DNA from: Icerya purchasi
Taxonomy: Eukaryota > Arthropoda > Insecta > Hemiptera > Monophlebidae
NCBI GenBank assembly: GCA_039619475.1
Contig: CM077116.1
Location: forward strand, 28,593,191 to 28,657,190
Direction of reading: 5' to 3'
DNA: 64,000 nucleotides
Shown: positions 1 to 11,733 of the stretch, in pieces
Numbering within the stretch: the first letter of the stretch is position 1
Layout of the letters: each line of letters begins with the position of its first letter
The notes under the pieces: model-generated
The model's database searches: none
What the model was told of the DNA's origin: nothing
What the model saw: only the letters and a program-made list of their open reading frames with translations
Made by a program: the position numbers and the translations under genes

Positions 1-633
1 AGAAAGCTGTGTGCAAGATGGGTGCCGCGTTTGCTCACACTCGAGCAAAAACAGCGCCGTGAAGATATTTCCAGCAATAAAGCAGACTTTTTGCGTCGTT
101 TCACAACCATGGATGAAACATTAGTCCATCACTTCACACCTGAGTCAAAAGAACAGTCAAAACAATGGACTGAAAGGGGAAAATCGGCTGCAAAGAATGC
201 GAAGAATGTTACATCTGCAGGTAAGGTCATGGCGTCGGTTTTTTGGGATGCGCGTGGGGTAATTTTCATTGATTATCTTGAAACAGGAAAAACATCAACG
301 GCGATTATTATGCGAAATGAAATCAAGAAAAAACGGCTGCATTTGGCTAAAAATAAAGTGTTGTTTCATCATGACAATGCACCAGCTCACAGATCCAAAA
401 TTTATGAGTTAAAATTTCAATTGCTTCCTCATGCACCCTATTCGCCAAATTTAACCCCCTCGGATTATTTTCTTTTTCCAAACTTGAAAAAATGGCTCAG
501 TGGTCAAAAATTTTCCAGCAATGAAGAAGTGAAATCGGCAGTTAATGGCTATTTTAAGAGGAGCTCGACGGTTCCTATTATAAACAGGGTATCGCTGAAA
601 AAAGAGCTGAAAGGAGATTATGTTGAAAAATAA
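1..633 (+). pseudogene. mariner transposase, C-terminal part, decayed
   Basis: The reading frame is open from base 1, so the protein is cut by the window edge. It is the catalytic half of an irritans-type mariner transposase (DDE/D cut-and-paste enzyme, TA targets). Visible are the first Asp in TMDET, the second in HHDNAPAHRS and the third in PSDYFLFP, and the protein ends in GDYVEK as in many mariners. The family spacing is 34 residues between the last two Asp; here it is 29, so about five residues are missing after AHRS. A block before FLRRF also looks short, the Trp normally after MDET is Leu, and the segment before ELKGDYVEK does not match the family and is probably frame-shifted. The frame is long but the enzyme is very likely inactive. 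Confidence 0.93.
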
Positions 634-700
634 AGATATTTTTTTCCAAAATACTTGTGTTTTCTTTGTTAGGCCAGGTACTTCTGGGACCACCCTCGTA
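1..700 (+). mobile_element. mariner element, 3' part with terminal repeat
   Basis: After the transposase stop at 633 there is a short 3' untranslated stretch. It is followed at about 668-698 by a mariner-type terminal repeat containing the block GGGACCACCCTCG and then TA (699-700), the expected target dinucleotide. The 5' terminal repeat and the helix-turn-helix part lie left of the window, so the copy cannot be judged for completeness. Confidence 0.85.
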
Positions 701-2400
701 CCATCGACACACATGCAAGTGCACGAGCATACAAAGCAACTTAGCACAGGTTGGCTAGTTACATTAGCATTGGCTGGTTATAGGTATAATAAAGCACATA
801 CCTGAAGCATACGAAAAAACAGCACAGATTTGGTAGGTGTTAGAAAAATTTAAAGTTAGCTGGTTAAAAAGACTTTCCCCTAATCTCGGTTTTGGTCAGG
901 TGCTGTTACTGAGCAATAGTACTGGTGCCTGCAGAGAATAAAGCATGCTGTTGCATTAAGGCGTGATGGGGGTTTAGATATCTGGTTTTTACGTCTGTAT
1001 CACTGAAGATGCATCAAACAGAAGGAAGTAGTTGGTGTACAATGTGTCAGCATGATGGTATGACTCTTCCTTGAGAGCTTAGGAGGAAAAGGAGATTGTG
1101 GTCATGTTAGTATTATTCTGTTTTATTTATTTAATTTTGTATTTTATTAAAAATTGTACCTGCAAAAAATCCAATAAAATGGGTATTCAACCAGTACATT
1201 TATAATTTCTGTCCCAGAAAGAAACATTATATATCTACTAATGAGTATCAGAAGAAAAAAAATCGAAATAGCAGCAATTATCAATGACATTGATTGAATG
1301 TTTAGTCAGCAAAAATGAATAATAGGTGATGGAGCTGAAGAGTTATTAAGCAGATTGTCTTGTTAGCGTTTGTCATTTGAATTAATTGGTTTCAATGTTA
1401 CTGCGTACTTCGGGAAAAAAATCGATCCGACGGGCGTCTTATCGAATTTATTACACTGAAAGAAATAGCGTCGGAAACATTGTAGATATATATATTTTTT
1501 TTTTGACAGTAGCAAATTAAACGCTCACATATAATCGTATAGCACAGACCGTTGCGAGATTGAGTAATGTAAACAGAAATAATCAATTTTTTTTACAAAA
1601 TTACCGTAAATTTCCCAACCTGCTTCTCGATCGAATGTACTCGTATACGAGAGCATGATTTCGTTATACGATAAACTTTATTCATAGTGATTTTTTTAAT
1701 TTCGTGGAAGGAGTGAATCTCCAACACACCGCTGTCACCCCTATCGCGCTAATAATTAAATTATTCCTTTTTATTATAGAGAATCACGATGTTCTTTAAA
1801 TAGTTGTCATCGATTCCTTTTTTTTTTTTTTTTTGGAAACTGTACTTTATTTTAAGATATAATCGGTTATTGTTTTATATGTTTAGATTATTGTTTCTGC
1901 GTAGTGCTTGTCTAGTGTTTCCGAGTATGAAAAAATTCTTAGGGTTATCGATAGCTTTAAAATCCGGAGGATTACGAAAATATTTTTATAATTTTATATG
2001 TATATATATATATGTGAGTGTGGGGGGAGGGGTGTTATCATGAAATAAATTTATTTATAAATGGTACACTAAAAAGCCTTGTAGTCAATTATTGTATTTG
2101 GAATATTTGAACACTACAATTAAAAAATAAAAAACAGTAGTTCCATAGAATTCATAAATATTTCAGTTTTTTTTTCCCCTTTTGTCAAAAATTGAAAAGA
2201 AATATATTCTGAATTTCGTTTCATTTAATTCAAGCAGTTATTATTTAGCAACCATTTAGGGGGGGGGGGTATTGAACCCGGAAACCACCTCTCAGATACG
2301 GCCCTACACTGATTTAATCTTTTGACATGAAACGTCTTGAAAATCGCTCGTGAAACGAAATAATGAAACGAAATTGCGCAATGCAACGACTATCATTTTT
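701..2400. other. no gene recognised
   Basis: AT-rich DNA with T-runs (1495-1504, 1818-1834). A G-run at 2262-2271 followed by GATACGGCC (about 2296-2304) resembles the right end of the MITE at 5125-5505, but no matching left end was found. The short frames here look like chance. Confidence 0.5.
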
Positions 2401-2515
2401 CACCGCATATATTTATATACAGATATCTATATATTTATATATATCTATAAATATCTATATATATTTATATATATTTATATATATTTATATATATTTATAT
2501 ATATTTATATAAATA
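2401..2515. repeat. AT-rich 12-bp tandem repeat
   Basis: About 110 bases built from repeats of ATATATTTATAT with small variations. Simple-sequence DNA with no coding content. Confidence 0.9.
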
Positions 2516-5116
2516 CTTAAACCGATATAGATGTTTCACGGTAAATCAACGGCCCTGTGCCCCAGCACAGCTGCACCCAAATTTTTAGTCGTATTGTTGC
2601 AAATCAATGTTGCATAGAATTTCGTTCACAACTCCCCTTTCCCCGTTATTCATTGAACTTATAACTAATGATACTCCACAACACATTGTTTTTAGTGTAG
2701 TGTATATTGAAGTGCTTAGAGGCTTTTCTATTTTCGGGAAAAATTCAGTTCCAGTACGTATTTATCTTATCTCATAATTCGTATTTTAATTTTCGTTGTT
2801 CCTATTTGTACTTCTATTTCCGCGTTGTTTCCTTTTTATTGATTTTTGACTATGACCACAATACCAGTTTGTCCACTGAAACAAATACTGTTTCTCTCCA
2901 CTTTCTACAACAGTATCAATTTCTAGACCTTTAAATCCTGTAATTATTTGCATTTTATCACAAACCTTAGAACATCATTTTTAAAACGAATTTTCAGAAA
3001 AACGCTTACGAAATATGTAACGTTTTTCTGTTACGAAGGTTGTAATAAAAATTGCAACGCAAGGCGTAAACGAATTATTCTTCTTTTAAAAATGACGTAG
3101 TTAACTGAAACTTATTCTTCTGTGTTGTAGAAGAATTGTATTAACTTGGGGGTCCAGGAGCTGTCCTAATGCCAAAGGATCGAGTTTTATATACGTATAT
3201 ATTGTTGTGATATAACAATCTAACTTTTCACAAGAATTATGCAAAAAGAGGTAATATAAATGCATAACACATGTACATGTTTATGCTTATCAATACGCGT
3301 ACCGCACATAAGCAAATTTCAGATAAAAAGAATTACAAATATGCATATACGTGTACGCAGGTGTATGCAGGTATATATCAAAATTAAAAGAAACACTAGC
3401 ATATTTTAATATAAAAACCAGAATACATGACCGGAGCGGCGCTCATGTTTTGTTCATTATGGCGTCACCGGAAGCACGCCTTGACTTTCGTGTTGTTAGT
3501 CTTGTTGCATTATTACTCTTTATTATTGAAAAATACAATTATTATTGTCCATTTCAGCGCTGCTCGATATTTTTCGCTGATACGTGTTAGATGTGTGTTT
3601 CGCGTCTGTTGTTTTAAACAACTTCACTTTATAATTATTTTAGGCAACCGGGTACACCCATTTATACGAAAAGCGACGACGTTGTTTATATCTATGTTCC
3701 TTCGTAGTGTGTTAATAGTTACGATAATTTAAAATTTTTCACATTAAAAAGTATATTTTTTACTAAAAATTTAATCCGGTCAAAGGCGCAATGCACACAA
3801 CTACGCACAAACGCACATCTTAAACTGTGTTAGTCACCCGATTACGTCGGAAAGTGAAATCGCCCATCGTGTGCTCCCGTTACCGGTCCACACTATTTAG
3901 AAGAAAGTGTGTATAAATCTTCTTTAAATACCAATCATGCGAAGGCTTTATTATTAAATAAAATGGACTTCAATTTAATATTAGTACAGTTGAATCAGAT
4001 GGTACGAACTACTGATTCAGAAAGTAGGTGGAATTTTACTTCTTCAAAAAAATAAAAATAATCTAATCACTGATTCAGAAAATAAACAGGTTTTCTAATT
4101 CAGAGAATACAGATTATTATTAGTTCAAGGAGTAAATACAGTTAATTCCCTACTTTGGAGCGTAAGCGCGCAGTTGAATTAATGGTAAATGGATCTAGAA
4201 AATTTCTCATTATACAGAACTAATGTGGAACTCTCTGGTGGTATTCTTACCGCTCACTTATCTTCTCTGGCCAGCCATGTATTTGCCCCATGATTATTGA
4301 CAGAGCATCTAGAAATTAGGATTTTGAAATGAATCACAGAGCTACAGCGACAACGCGGGAATACCGAAAAATGTAACGCGAACAGACAAAACATATACGT
4401 AATTACAAGTAGATATTTTTCAAAATGGAACTCTAGTTACGTTAAACGAAAATTCGTAGGCAATTTTTTTAATTTGGCGGTAAAATTTTTTTTGCAAGAA
4501 ACATCGCTTGTATGGACACAGAGTTCCGACTCGGAAGAAGAACGCATTTTTTTGCGTATTACGGGCCCTTATCACATTTTAAACTTGTATATCAAATATT
4601 ACCGAAAATCACCATACACAGTCATATAGCTGACTCATATCCGGTACTTTTTACTTTGTTGAACTGTGTTAAAGTAAAGGAAAAATGAAAAAAAATAAAT
4701 AAAAAACATACAAAAACGAATCCAATAAAAAAGTAAAAACCTCGCTGTCTACTTTTATATCAGCATTACTAATTAATCTTTAACATTAATTATAGCGTTT
4801 TTATAAAACCGGGTTAATTGGTTTTCGATTAAGCTGTATATGAACACGTGCGCGCGCACATGTTTAAGAAATTCCCAACAACCATCGGTTGAAGTTAATC
4901 TTTTGCACCTTTTCTCTATCGTAAACAAAAAACGAAACAAACGCTAGTTAAGCAACAGTTCGATATTTCTAAAAAATAGTTTATAAATGAAGGAAAAGTA
5001 ATTTGAAAAAGAAATAAATAAAAATCTCAACTGCCAAAGTATTTCCGTACAAAGTGAGAAGAGTTTCCTAAAGCTTTTACGGACCACCGCAACCGCCAGC
5101 TACTGCCCATAAATCA
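2516..5116. other. no gene recognised
   Basis: Mixed AT-rich sequence. A reading frame around 3427-3732 is hydrophobic but has no family features. The motif CTGATTCAGAAA recurs loosely at about 4010 and 4070. Nothing here can be supported as a gene. Confidence 0.5.
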
Positions 5117-5124
5117 CCCACACT

Positions 5125-5505
5125 CAGGCCCGTGCCGAGAATTTTGAAAATTTTCTTCACATATTTATTTTATAAATAACAATAGATTTTTCACTAATAT
5201 TCATACTATTAATAATTTCCATAATTTTGATTTATATATTAATAATTTACATAAATGAATTACTCCGTATAAACATTAATAAAAATTACATTTGATTATA
5301 CTCGTAATCAAAAATTTTGCATAAAATATTAATGAAGTATCTAAAAATATGGAGCATATTTTTTCTTTTTTTTTTAAAGTAAAGACCTAAAATATCATCA
5401 ATATTTATTTTAAATTTTTGATTTTTTTCAGATTTTTGTGCATTTATAATAACTACTTCAGTTCTCATGGCGGGGTTTAACCCCCCCCCCCGGGATACGG
5501 CCTTG
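5125..5505. mobile_element. hAT-type MITE, family 1, copy 1
   Basis: 381-bp non-coding element. The left end is CAGGCCCGTG and the right end, read in reverse, is CAAGGCCGTATCCCGGG. It is flanked by CCCACACT (5117-5124) and CACACACT (5506-5513), seven of eight bases alike, as expected for an old hAT 8-bp target duplication. The interior is AT-rich and ends in a C-run. A second copy lies at 63335-63752 and matches closely through the interior. No transposase is encoded; mobilisation by a hAT enzyme elsewhere is inferred. Confidence 0.85.
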
Positions 5506-5513
5506 CACACACT

Positions 5514-7448
5514 GATTCCATTAACTATCGATCAGTATGCCCCGCAGTATTTTTCTGACTTTCCGGTATCCGGAAGTCAGCGGAAGTTAGCAGCACTTGA
5601 TCTCGCGTTCAAACACGTTCTTTTTTGTTGCAAATTGCCCGAATTATTATTTCCTACAATATTTTTACACTTTGCTATTAAAACATACTCTGGCAAAGCC
5701 GCAAACCAACGCCGACATTTCCTTACAATCGAGCTAAAGACTAAATTCGATTTATAATTTTTGTAATAATTGCACATCCCTCTTCTAGATCATCGCTGTG
5801 AAAGATGTCTCCAACAATTACTTCCACACACCAATTGTTATTGTAAAACTGCTTCCATTTCCGATCCCCGGAAGTTATACATGCTAGAGCATTGATAAAA
5901 ATTCAGAGCGAATACTCGTTACCTCTGAAATATATGTCATTGGCCACTTCAGGGAAGACGAAAAGAAATTTCGGTTGTTGCAGTTCTCAATTTATATTTT
6001 CGGTGCAACTTCTTTCGGTATTTCTAAGGCCGGTGAATATACATCAGGGAAACCGAAATCCGTTCGGATTCGTAATCGTACAGCGCACGATTGTAAGGTT
6101 TAAGGATGCATACAACAAACCACTTCTTGGAAAAATGAGACAGTAATAACACAAACGAACCGTATATGTGGCAGTATTGGAGTGGTGATGTGCAACTTCA
6201 TTAATAAGCATTCTCGCAATCTTATACTGTTAATATTACTAAAAAAAATTAAAAAAAAAAAAGGGTTCCCGATAAGTGTGTCTAAAAACGTTATAAAGAA
6301 AATCTTTGATCATTTTCGAAAGAATTGTTCTATGCAAAGCAAACAAAAGCGCTTTCAAAACTTCCACATATTAGCTAAGTCGCAATGAAGTTTCTACAAA
6401 AGAATCACAATTGAATCTAATGCACGTTTCTGTTCGAAAGCTACAAATTACAGTTCATCCATCTGATACGTCTAAATTCGAATTGTAGATCTATGACGTT
6501 GTATCAACTGAAAGTACACGACTTCCAGCACTGTTTAAATTTTTAAACGGCTGTGTAATAAATTCAGTTGTAATTTTCTTCTCTGTTTAGTTTCACCGGG
6601 ACTTACACTTTAGGGCACGTTGTTGTTTTCAAATAGAAAAGATTTTTCGAAAATTATCAGCGATTTTCTCCGTTTAAAATGCTATTATATTTTGGGACGT
6701 TTGTTGCGTCTGGAAGCTTGTTTTAGGAATGAAATTATAAGATTTTAAAAAACTGTTAAATTTAGTTACGTTTTAGGAATATTAGACTCTGGGAACACAA
6801 ATAACGTTTAGTAATGAAGGCGTGTTTTACACTAATAGTGCCAAAAACATACGCCGCTTGTTACTTGTGTCACTACTAACTTTATAGCTCGTCCAAAAAG
6901 TGGTTGGCTATACAGAGACCCATCAGTTCGAGCTCCAGCGTCTTACTATTTTCCAAATAAATGAGAACGTGTACGTCAAATGTTGATTATTCGGCTTTTC
7001 ATGTAGCTTCACAAGTAGAAGAAACTGTGTCCCACCTACTCTCAACAGTGCCGTTGCACTTGGTATTACAGTCACCGATGTCCACTAAAAGGTGTCTTAA
7101 CTGTCACAACGAACAATATGAAAGATTTAAAAAAAGACGCGTTACAAGTTCTTCGTTCGTAGAGATAGTGGAGTTCTGTGCTCGATACCATTTTGGATGT
7201 AAATTGAACGACTCAGCAGCGGCAATATTTTTCTGTTACGGGAAGGTTACATTGAACTTTCTAGAATAAATAGTGGAACTTCGTAAACATCAATGCACAA
7301 CTTCCTTCTACACCGTGCTATCTTAAAAACTTTCGGTTTTTTCCGCATTTATCACTTTGTACAAACTAAGTGTGTCGGACACCCACGAGTATCCGGAAAA
7401 CAGTGCTGCAGCCTTCTGAATAATTCTCTATCCCCTGTTTGATCACTA
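5514..7448. other. no gene recognised
   Basis: Contains a short imperfect inverted repeat at about 5552-5577 (CTGACTTTCCGG, spacer TAT, CCGGAAGTCAG). A 102-codon plus-strand frame at 6961-7269 has no recognisable motif and no splice context. Nothing else was identified. Confidence 0.45.
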
Positions 7449-7862
7449 ACACCCCTCTTCTTCTTCTTCTTCTTCGTCTTCTCATTCGTTTGCCTTATCC
7501 GCTTAAATGTTGGCGACCAATGCGTTTCGTAATTTTTCCCTCATATCTCTGATGCTTTTTACATCTTCTATCCAAGACATTTTCCGTGCAATATCAGTTG
7601 CAGTAGTTCATGATTGGTTCCTCTCATTAGTTTTAATCATTCGATTTTCAACTACGATCACTGCAATTCCTGAGTTTCTTGCGACATCGTAGCACCTCAT
7701 CATTAGTTACTTTTTGAGTCCAGGCTAATCTTCAAAAGTCGTCCCATAAATCCACCTTTCGAATGTTTCAATCTCTTTCGATGCGATTGCCGTCATCGTC
7801 CATGTTTCAGCTGCGTATGTTACTGTAGCTCATACATATAGAGTATCTAATCAAGCGTAGTT
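7449..7862 (-). pseudogene. LINE reverse transcriptase C-terminal remnant, RTE-like
   Basis: Read on the minus strand from about 7840, the translation gives AETWTMTAIASKEIETFERW, then TNDEVL-like and KMSWIEDV-like pieces with frameshifts. This matches the region after the palm domain in RTE/BovB-like LINE proteins, where a SETWTLT motif is followed by EAFEMWCYRR and a basic C terminus. A stop near 7508 is followed by a Lys-coding stretch and an (AAG)n tail (7456-7475 on plus as CTT repeats), a common LINE 3' end. It is a 5'-truncated, multiply frame-shifted relic. Clade assignment is less certain than the LINE call itself. Confidence 0.6.
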
Positions 7863-8022
7863 TTAACTCGTATGCAGTGGCGGCTCGTGAATAACAGAAG
7901 TGGAGGTTCACAATTAAATATATTAAATATTACACAAATATTTATTGAAAAAAATTTATCAAAAACTATGTATGTATATATGTGCCTTAATAATTTTCAG
8001 TTAAAAGTCTTGTAAACTAAAT

Positions 8023-8211
8023 CTATTCTTCTATCTTCTTTAAAGAAAAAAAATCTATAACAATTTCATGAAAGTTAGGAATATTGTGGAACATTTGTTT
8101 TTCAATTGATAACATAGCTAAAGCATTTAGCCTGTCTTCACACAGTGTGCTACGTAAAAATGTTTTAATACGTTTTAGTGTCGAAAAACTCAGTGAGAAT
8201 ATAATTAGCAC
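8023..8211 (-). pseudogene. hAT transposase dimerisation domain, fragment
   Basis: 62 codons read SFSTLKRIKTFLRSTLCEDR and then LNALAMLSIE, ending in an FFSLKK-type tail. This is the hAT C-terminal dimerisation domain: FS.LK.IK..LRST, RL..L..LSIE, then a D/N-rich linker and K-rich end. The domain normally closes a 600-800 residue transposase. The upstream part is not readable here, so this is the surviving 3' end of a broken gene. A minus-strand stretch at 8911-9174 containing KITDFFKSKK could be remnant N-terminal sequence, but that is a guess. The terminal repeats of element A bracket it in the right place for its 3' coding end. Confidence 0.75.
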
Positions 8212-8225
8212 GTTTTATCCTTAAG

Positions 8226-8400
8226 TAAAATTACAATTTTAGGTAGAAACTACGGCACTATTAAAAATATTCGAATGAACATATGCGGTCCATCATTAAA
8301 AACTAAACTGTGGTCCCAAACATGGACTGTGTGTACATATTCAAAACGTTAGTAGTATTTTTAATAGTGATGTGGTTTCTACCGAAAATTTTAATTTTAA
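8226..8400. repeat. foldback repeat inside hAT element A
   Basis: Imperfect inverted repeat of about 175 bp. The left arm contains GGTAGAAACTACGGCACTAT, and the right arm in reverse reads GGTAGAAACCACATCACTAT. The AAAATTACAATTTT-like outer ends also pair roughly. It could be a small nested MITE or a secondary-structure-prone part of element A. Confidence 0.7.
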
Positions 8401-9417
8401 TAATATGAACCGTGAAAACTCGTTACATATTTTTATTTAAGTACATTAAAAAACAAACAAAAGTTAAAATTTTGCAAAATGTTTGTTATTGTTTTTTAAG
8501 TCTATGTAATATTTATATTTTATCATTATTTTAATTTATCAATTATTACAATTATTTTGAATTTGCTGAAAAAGAAAAACAATTAAATTTTTATGCTAAA
8601 ATATCCAGACAACATCTTGAACAGTATCAGTTTTACATAGTGCATGTCTCACCAAAAAGAGTATAATAAAATGACAAATTATAAGATACAGTAGAAATCA
8701 GTTATAATAACATTCAAGGAGGAGAATAATCTGATCGTTATATCCCATATCAATTAAAGCATTATAATTTTGTAATGTCCAAAATTTACTACTAATGAAC
8801 AGTTCGTTACAAAATTGACATGAAATATTTTATGGCATAAATGACGCTGAATAAGCAATCATTTATTTATAATTATAACTACACATATTTCTTAGTGAAA
8901 AATACAAACATTACACTTTCTTTTTTGTACATAAAAGTATGATAATAAAAAAACTTAAATCAGTATAAAGCAAGAGTAAGAGTAAAGAAACTGTACGAAA
9001 ATGAAAGTGGTTTGATATTTTCTTACTTTTGAAGAAATCTGTAATTTTTCGATTTTTTATTATAACAAAATGAGTATAAAGTAGTCTTTTTCTAACATTT
9101 TTTGCAATGGTCTTACCACAGGTTTTCATCAATGTTATATTTATAATAAGCATTTTACATGTTGACACTAACAAAATAAACAGAACAAAAAATAACGGTG
9201 TATCTCTATTCTGTTTGAATAAATTTCATTTCTTCATTGAAAAAGATCGGGGATGATGTTTTTGTTAAATTCATCTGCATAAATCTTTCAAAGCTAAATG
9301 CTAATTGGTATGCCATTATAACCAATTTTTAATGTATTTCAATATTTGGAAATTATAATGGTGACAAATAGAACCACAGTAATTTTAAACACATAACTGT
9401 TTTTAAATGTACAATAT

Positions 9418-9695
9418 CAAGGGCGTCGCCAGCCGATGAGCCAGGGAGGGGCAAGATGAGTTGCCAGTCACCAAGGGGGGGCAAGATGATAAAAAGAGGA
9501 TATGAGTTATAGGAAAAATAAAAAAAAAGGCTTAATATTTTATTAAACAAGAATAAAATCTTAATTAAAACATAAGTTTTCCAAATTATCCATGATTACG
9601 CGCCTACGAATACTCATCAATGCCAGTTTTAAAAGGTTTCAAAGCTCCAGGGGGGGGCAGCTGCCCCTCCCTGCCCCCCGCTGGCGACGCCCATG
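9418..9695. mobile_element. hAT-type MITE, family 2, copy 1
   Basis: 278-bp element starting CAAGGGCGTCGCCAGC and ending GCTGGCGACGCCCATG. It is flanked by an exact 8-bp duplication TACAATAT (9410-9417, 9696-9703). It lies inside hAT element A, so it is the younger insertion. The interior is AT-rich between G-rich shoulders. Two sister copies sit at 51474-51753 and 60742-60992. Confidence 0.93.
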
Positions 9696-10307
9696 TACAA
9701 TATTGTACTAACTTGTGCATGTATGCAACGCAATAACGCAACCGATATAATATAGATGCAGTAATACACTTTTCTTATAAAATAAAAGTAAAAATAAACA
9801 TATATATATATATATACTCCAATCAAACTTTATTTCCCTCAAAATCCAAATATAGGTATAAGCAATAAAAAAATGTAAACATATAATCGTTTTATGAAAA
9901 TTTATCGATTAATTCTGTTTATAATCAAATTCACTTCATTAAAAAAGTACTGCCTACCTACAAAATATAATCTTGCAAAAACAACGCCTATCGTTTGGTT
10001 CACAATTCGAGTGTGCTCCAGCAAGCCGATATAACACATGCACTAACACAACATCATTTTTATCTTTCTGACACACTACTACATTATACTTACACACAAG
10101 TAGCCTTCACACTAAAATAATTCTGGACAAAATTTAGTTACTTTTTAAAAATGCAAAATCAATTTATTTTTTACATTAATTTTACTAATAGCGATATGTA
10201 AATAATAAATATAAATAAAAACATTGGATTATACTTTTTTAAAGTTGAATCCAGGCTGTTCACGTGCGAATGTGAACACAAGCACGAGCCGCCACTGCGC
10301 TCGTATG

Positions 10308-11438
10308 TTAATATCAATGCCTTGAGTTTCAGCACTACGTTTCGTGCTACCACCCGTCCGCCAGCTGAGTGATAAAATGTTTCTTAATGAAAGCTCTGGC
10401 ATTTCGAGATTCTGAGGAGTTTATATGCGCAATAGTGATATATTTTATCGTATTTCGTTAATTATTTCAAGCAACTCCCTCCCTTACTGTGCGCAATCGA
10501 AAAATTACGTAATGTAGTATTAGGTGATATTTTATATTTTTGATAGTTGGGCTTTAGGGTAAATCAGATATGTTTCTACGTTGTTTTTTGCTTTTTTTGG
10601 AACGAAGTTCTTTTACGCGGCTTGTCGGTAAGAGTAAACTGGCAGAAATGGAGAACTAACGAAAAATTGCGTTATGCGTTGTCCTCCATTTCACTCTGTC
10701 CCTTCCTGTTATATACGGGTGTGTGTATGTGTGCGTGCGTGCGTGCGAGTATCGAGATTCGAGCAGCAAGCATCGTACGCGGTCAGCTGTATAAGCTCAA
10801 TTCTAAACACGTGTACATTTTATTGAATTTGAAAGTTGGCGCGGTTTTTTTGTGCGACGTTGCCACATTTCAACGAGTCTGATGATTTATTTATTGTTTT
10901 TGTTTTAATTAATTCATACGGGATTGGTATTTTTTGTTTTTGTCGGTTTTGTTTTTGTTCTTTTTTTTTAAATTGTTTAAAAACCACCAGATCAAATTAT
11001 TTTCGGTATCTGATGGTCATGATTCAACGTATTAATACAAACCGAATGACTTAAACCGAAATAAAATGCTACCTCATTCGCAAAATTCTGCGTGTGACAA
11101 AATAAACAAAACATGAAGAGGTTTTTTTCTTCTTTTCTTGAAAGTTTCTTACATTACAAAACAAATATACTATAAAAATTTCCAATTTCCAATTTTTCCA
11201 GAACATTAAAAGTACTCCCCCCGGCTAACATTTAAATTTATTTTAAACAGAAAAATTAAGAAACCTCATGTATTCTTTTTCTTCGGCAGCATTAAAGAAA
11301 AAAAAAATTGTATTCATGCCGACTAGATTGTCAAACAGTAGGTTAAGCAAAAGTGTTGTACTACTACATTTTGTCTGCTAAAAAAAATTATTATTATTAT
11401 TATTATTGTTATTTATTATTATTATTGACCTATTATCA

Positions 11439-11481
<43 letters not shown>

Positions 11482-11733
11482 CGTTACATCTTTTTTACCT
11501 TTTCGTCATTTGTTTCATAATTATCAACTTCATAGAATTTTGTTATTTTAACTTTAATTTAATTTTAAATGCCAGTAGACGCTTTAAATGATACAGTACA
11601 CTTAGTGAACTATACCTATTTCACATATTTTTATTTTTTCCTACTTCTTTCGTAATATTAACTGTTCTATTTTATAATTTGTTTTAGTTGCAAACTAATA
11701 ATAACTCGAAAAACCTTATAAATATACAAATAA
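10308..11733. other. no gene recognised; (ATT)n tract
   Basis: AT-rich DNA. An (ATT)n-type microsatellite with interruptions lies at 11388-11480. A 111-codon frame at 10547-10882 has no recognisable domain. The DNA just left of 11734 may be LINE 5' sequence, but no ORF1 is visible. Confidence 0.5.

Larger units (their letters stand above)
7875..10299 (-). mobile_element. hAT element A, internally decayed, 2.4 kb
   Basis: The left end is CAGTGGCGGCTCGTG and the right end, read in reverse, is CGCAGTGGCGGCTCGTG. The octamer CTCGTATG flanks both sides exactly (7867-7874 and 10300-10307), the 8-bp target duplication typical of hAT elements. A hAT dimerisation C terminus is encoded on the minus strand at 8023-8211. 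The interior also holds a foldback (8226-8400) and a nested MITE (9418-9695). Most of the transposase is missing or unreadable. Confidence 0.85.

Noticed and set aside
2262..2310. Third copy of the 5125-type MITE
   Set aside because: Only a G-run and GATACGGCC resemble its right end; left end and interior are missing.
3351..3732. Overlapping frames, one starting with a signal-peptide-like MASPEARLDFRVVSLVALLL
   Set aside because: Considered as a first exon of the TGF-beta-like gene, but there is no phase-1 donor with matching propeptide sequence.
6961..7269. 102-codon plus-strand frame containing RCLNCHNEQYERF
   Set aside because: The CxxC is isolated, with no zinc-finger partner residues and no splice sites. 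Could be a decayed transposase part, but nothing supports it.
10547..10882. 111-codon plus-strand frame
   Set aside because: Includes a simple TG/CG repeat stretch and no domain; length alone is not convincing in DNA of mixed composition.
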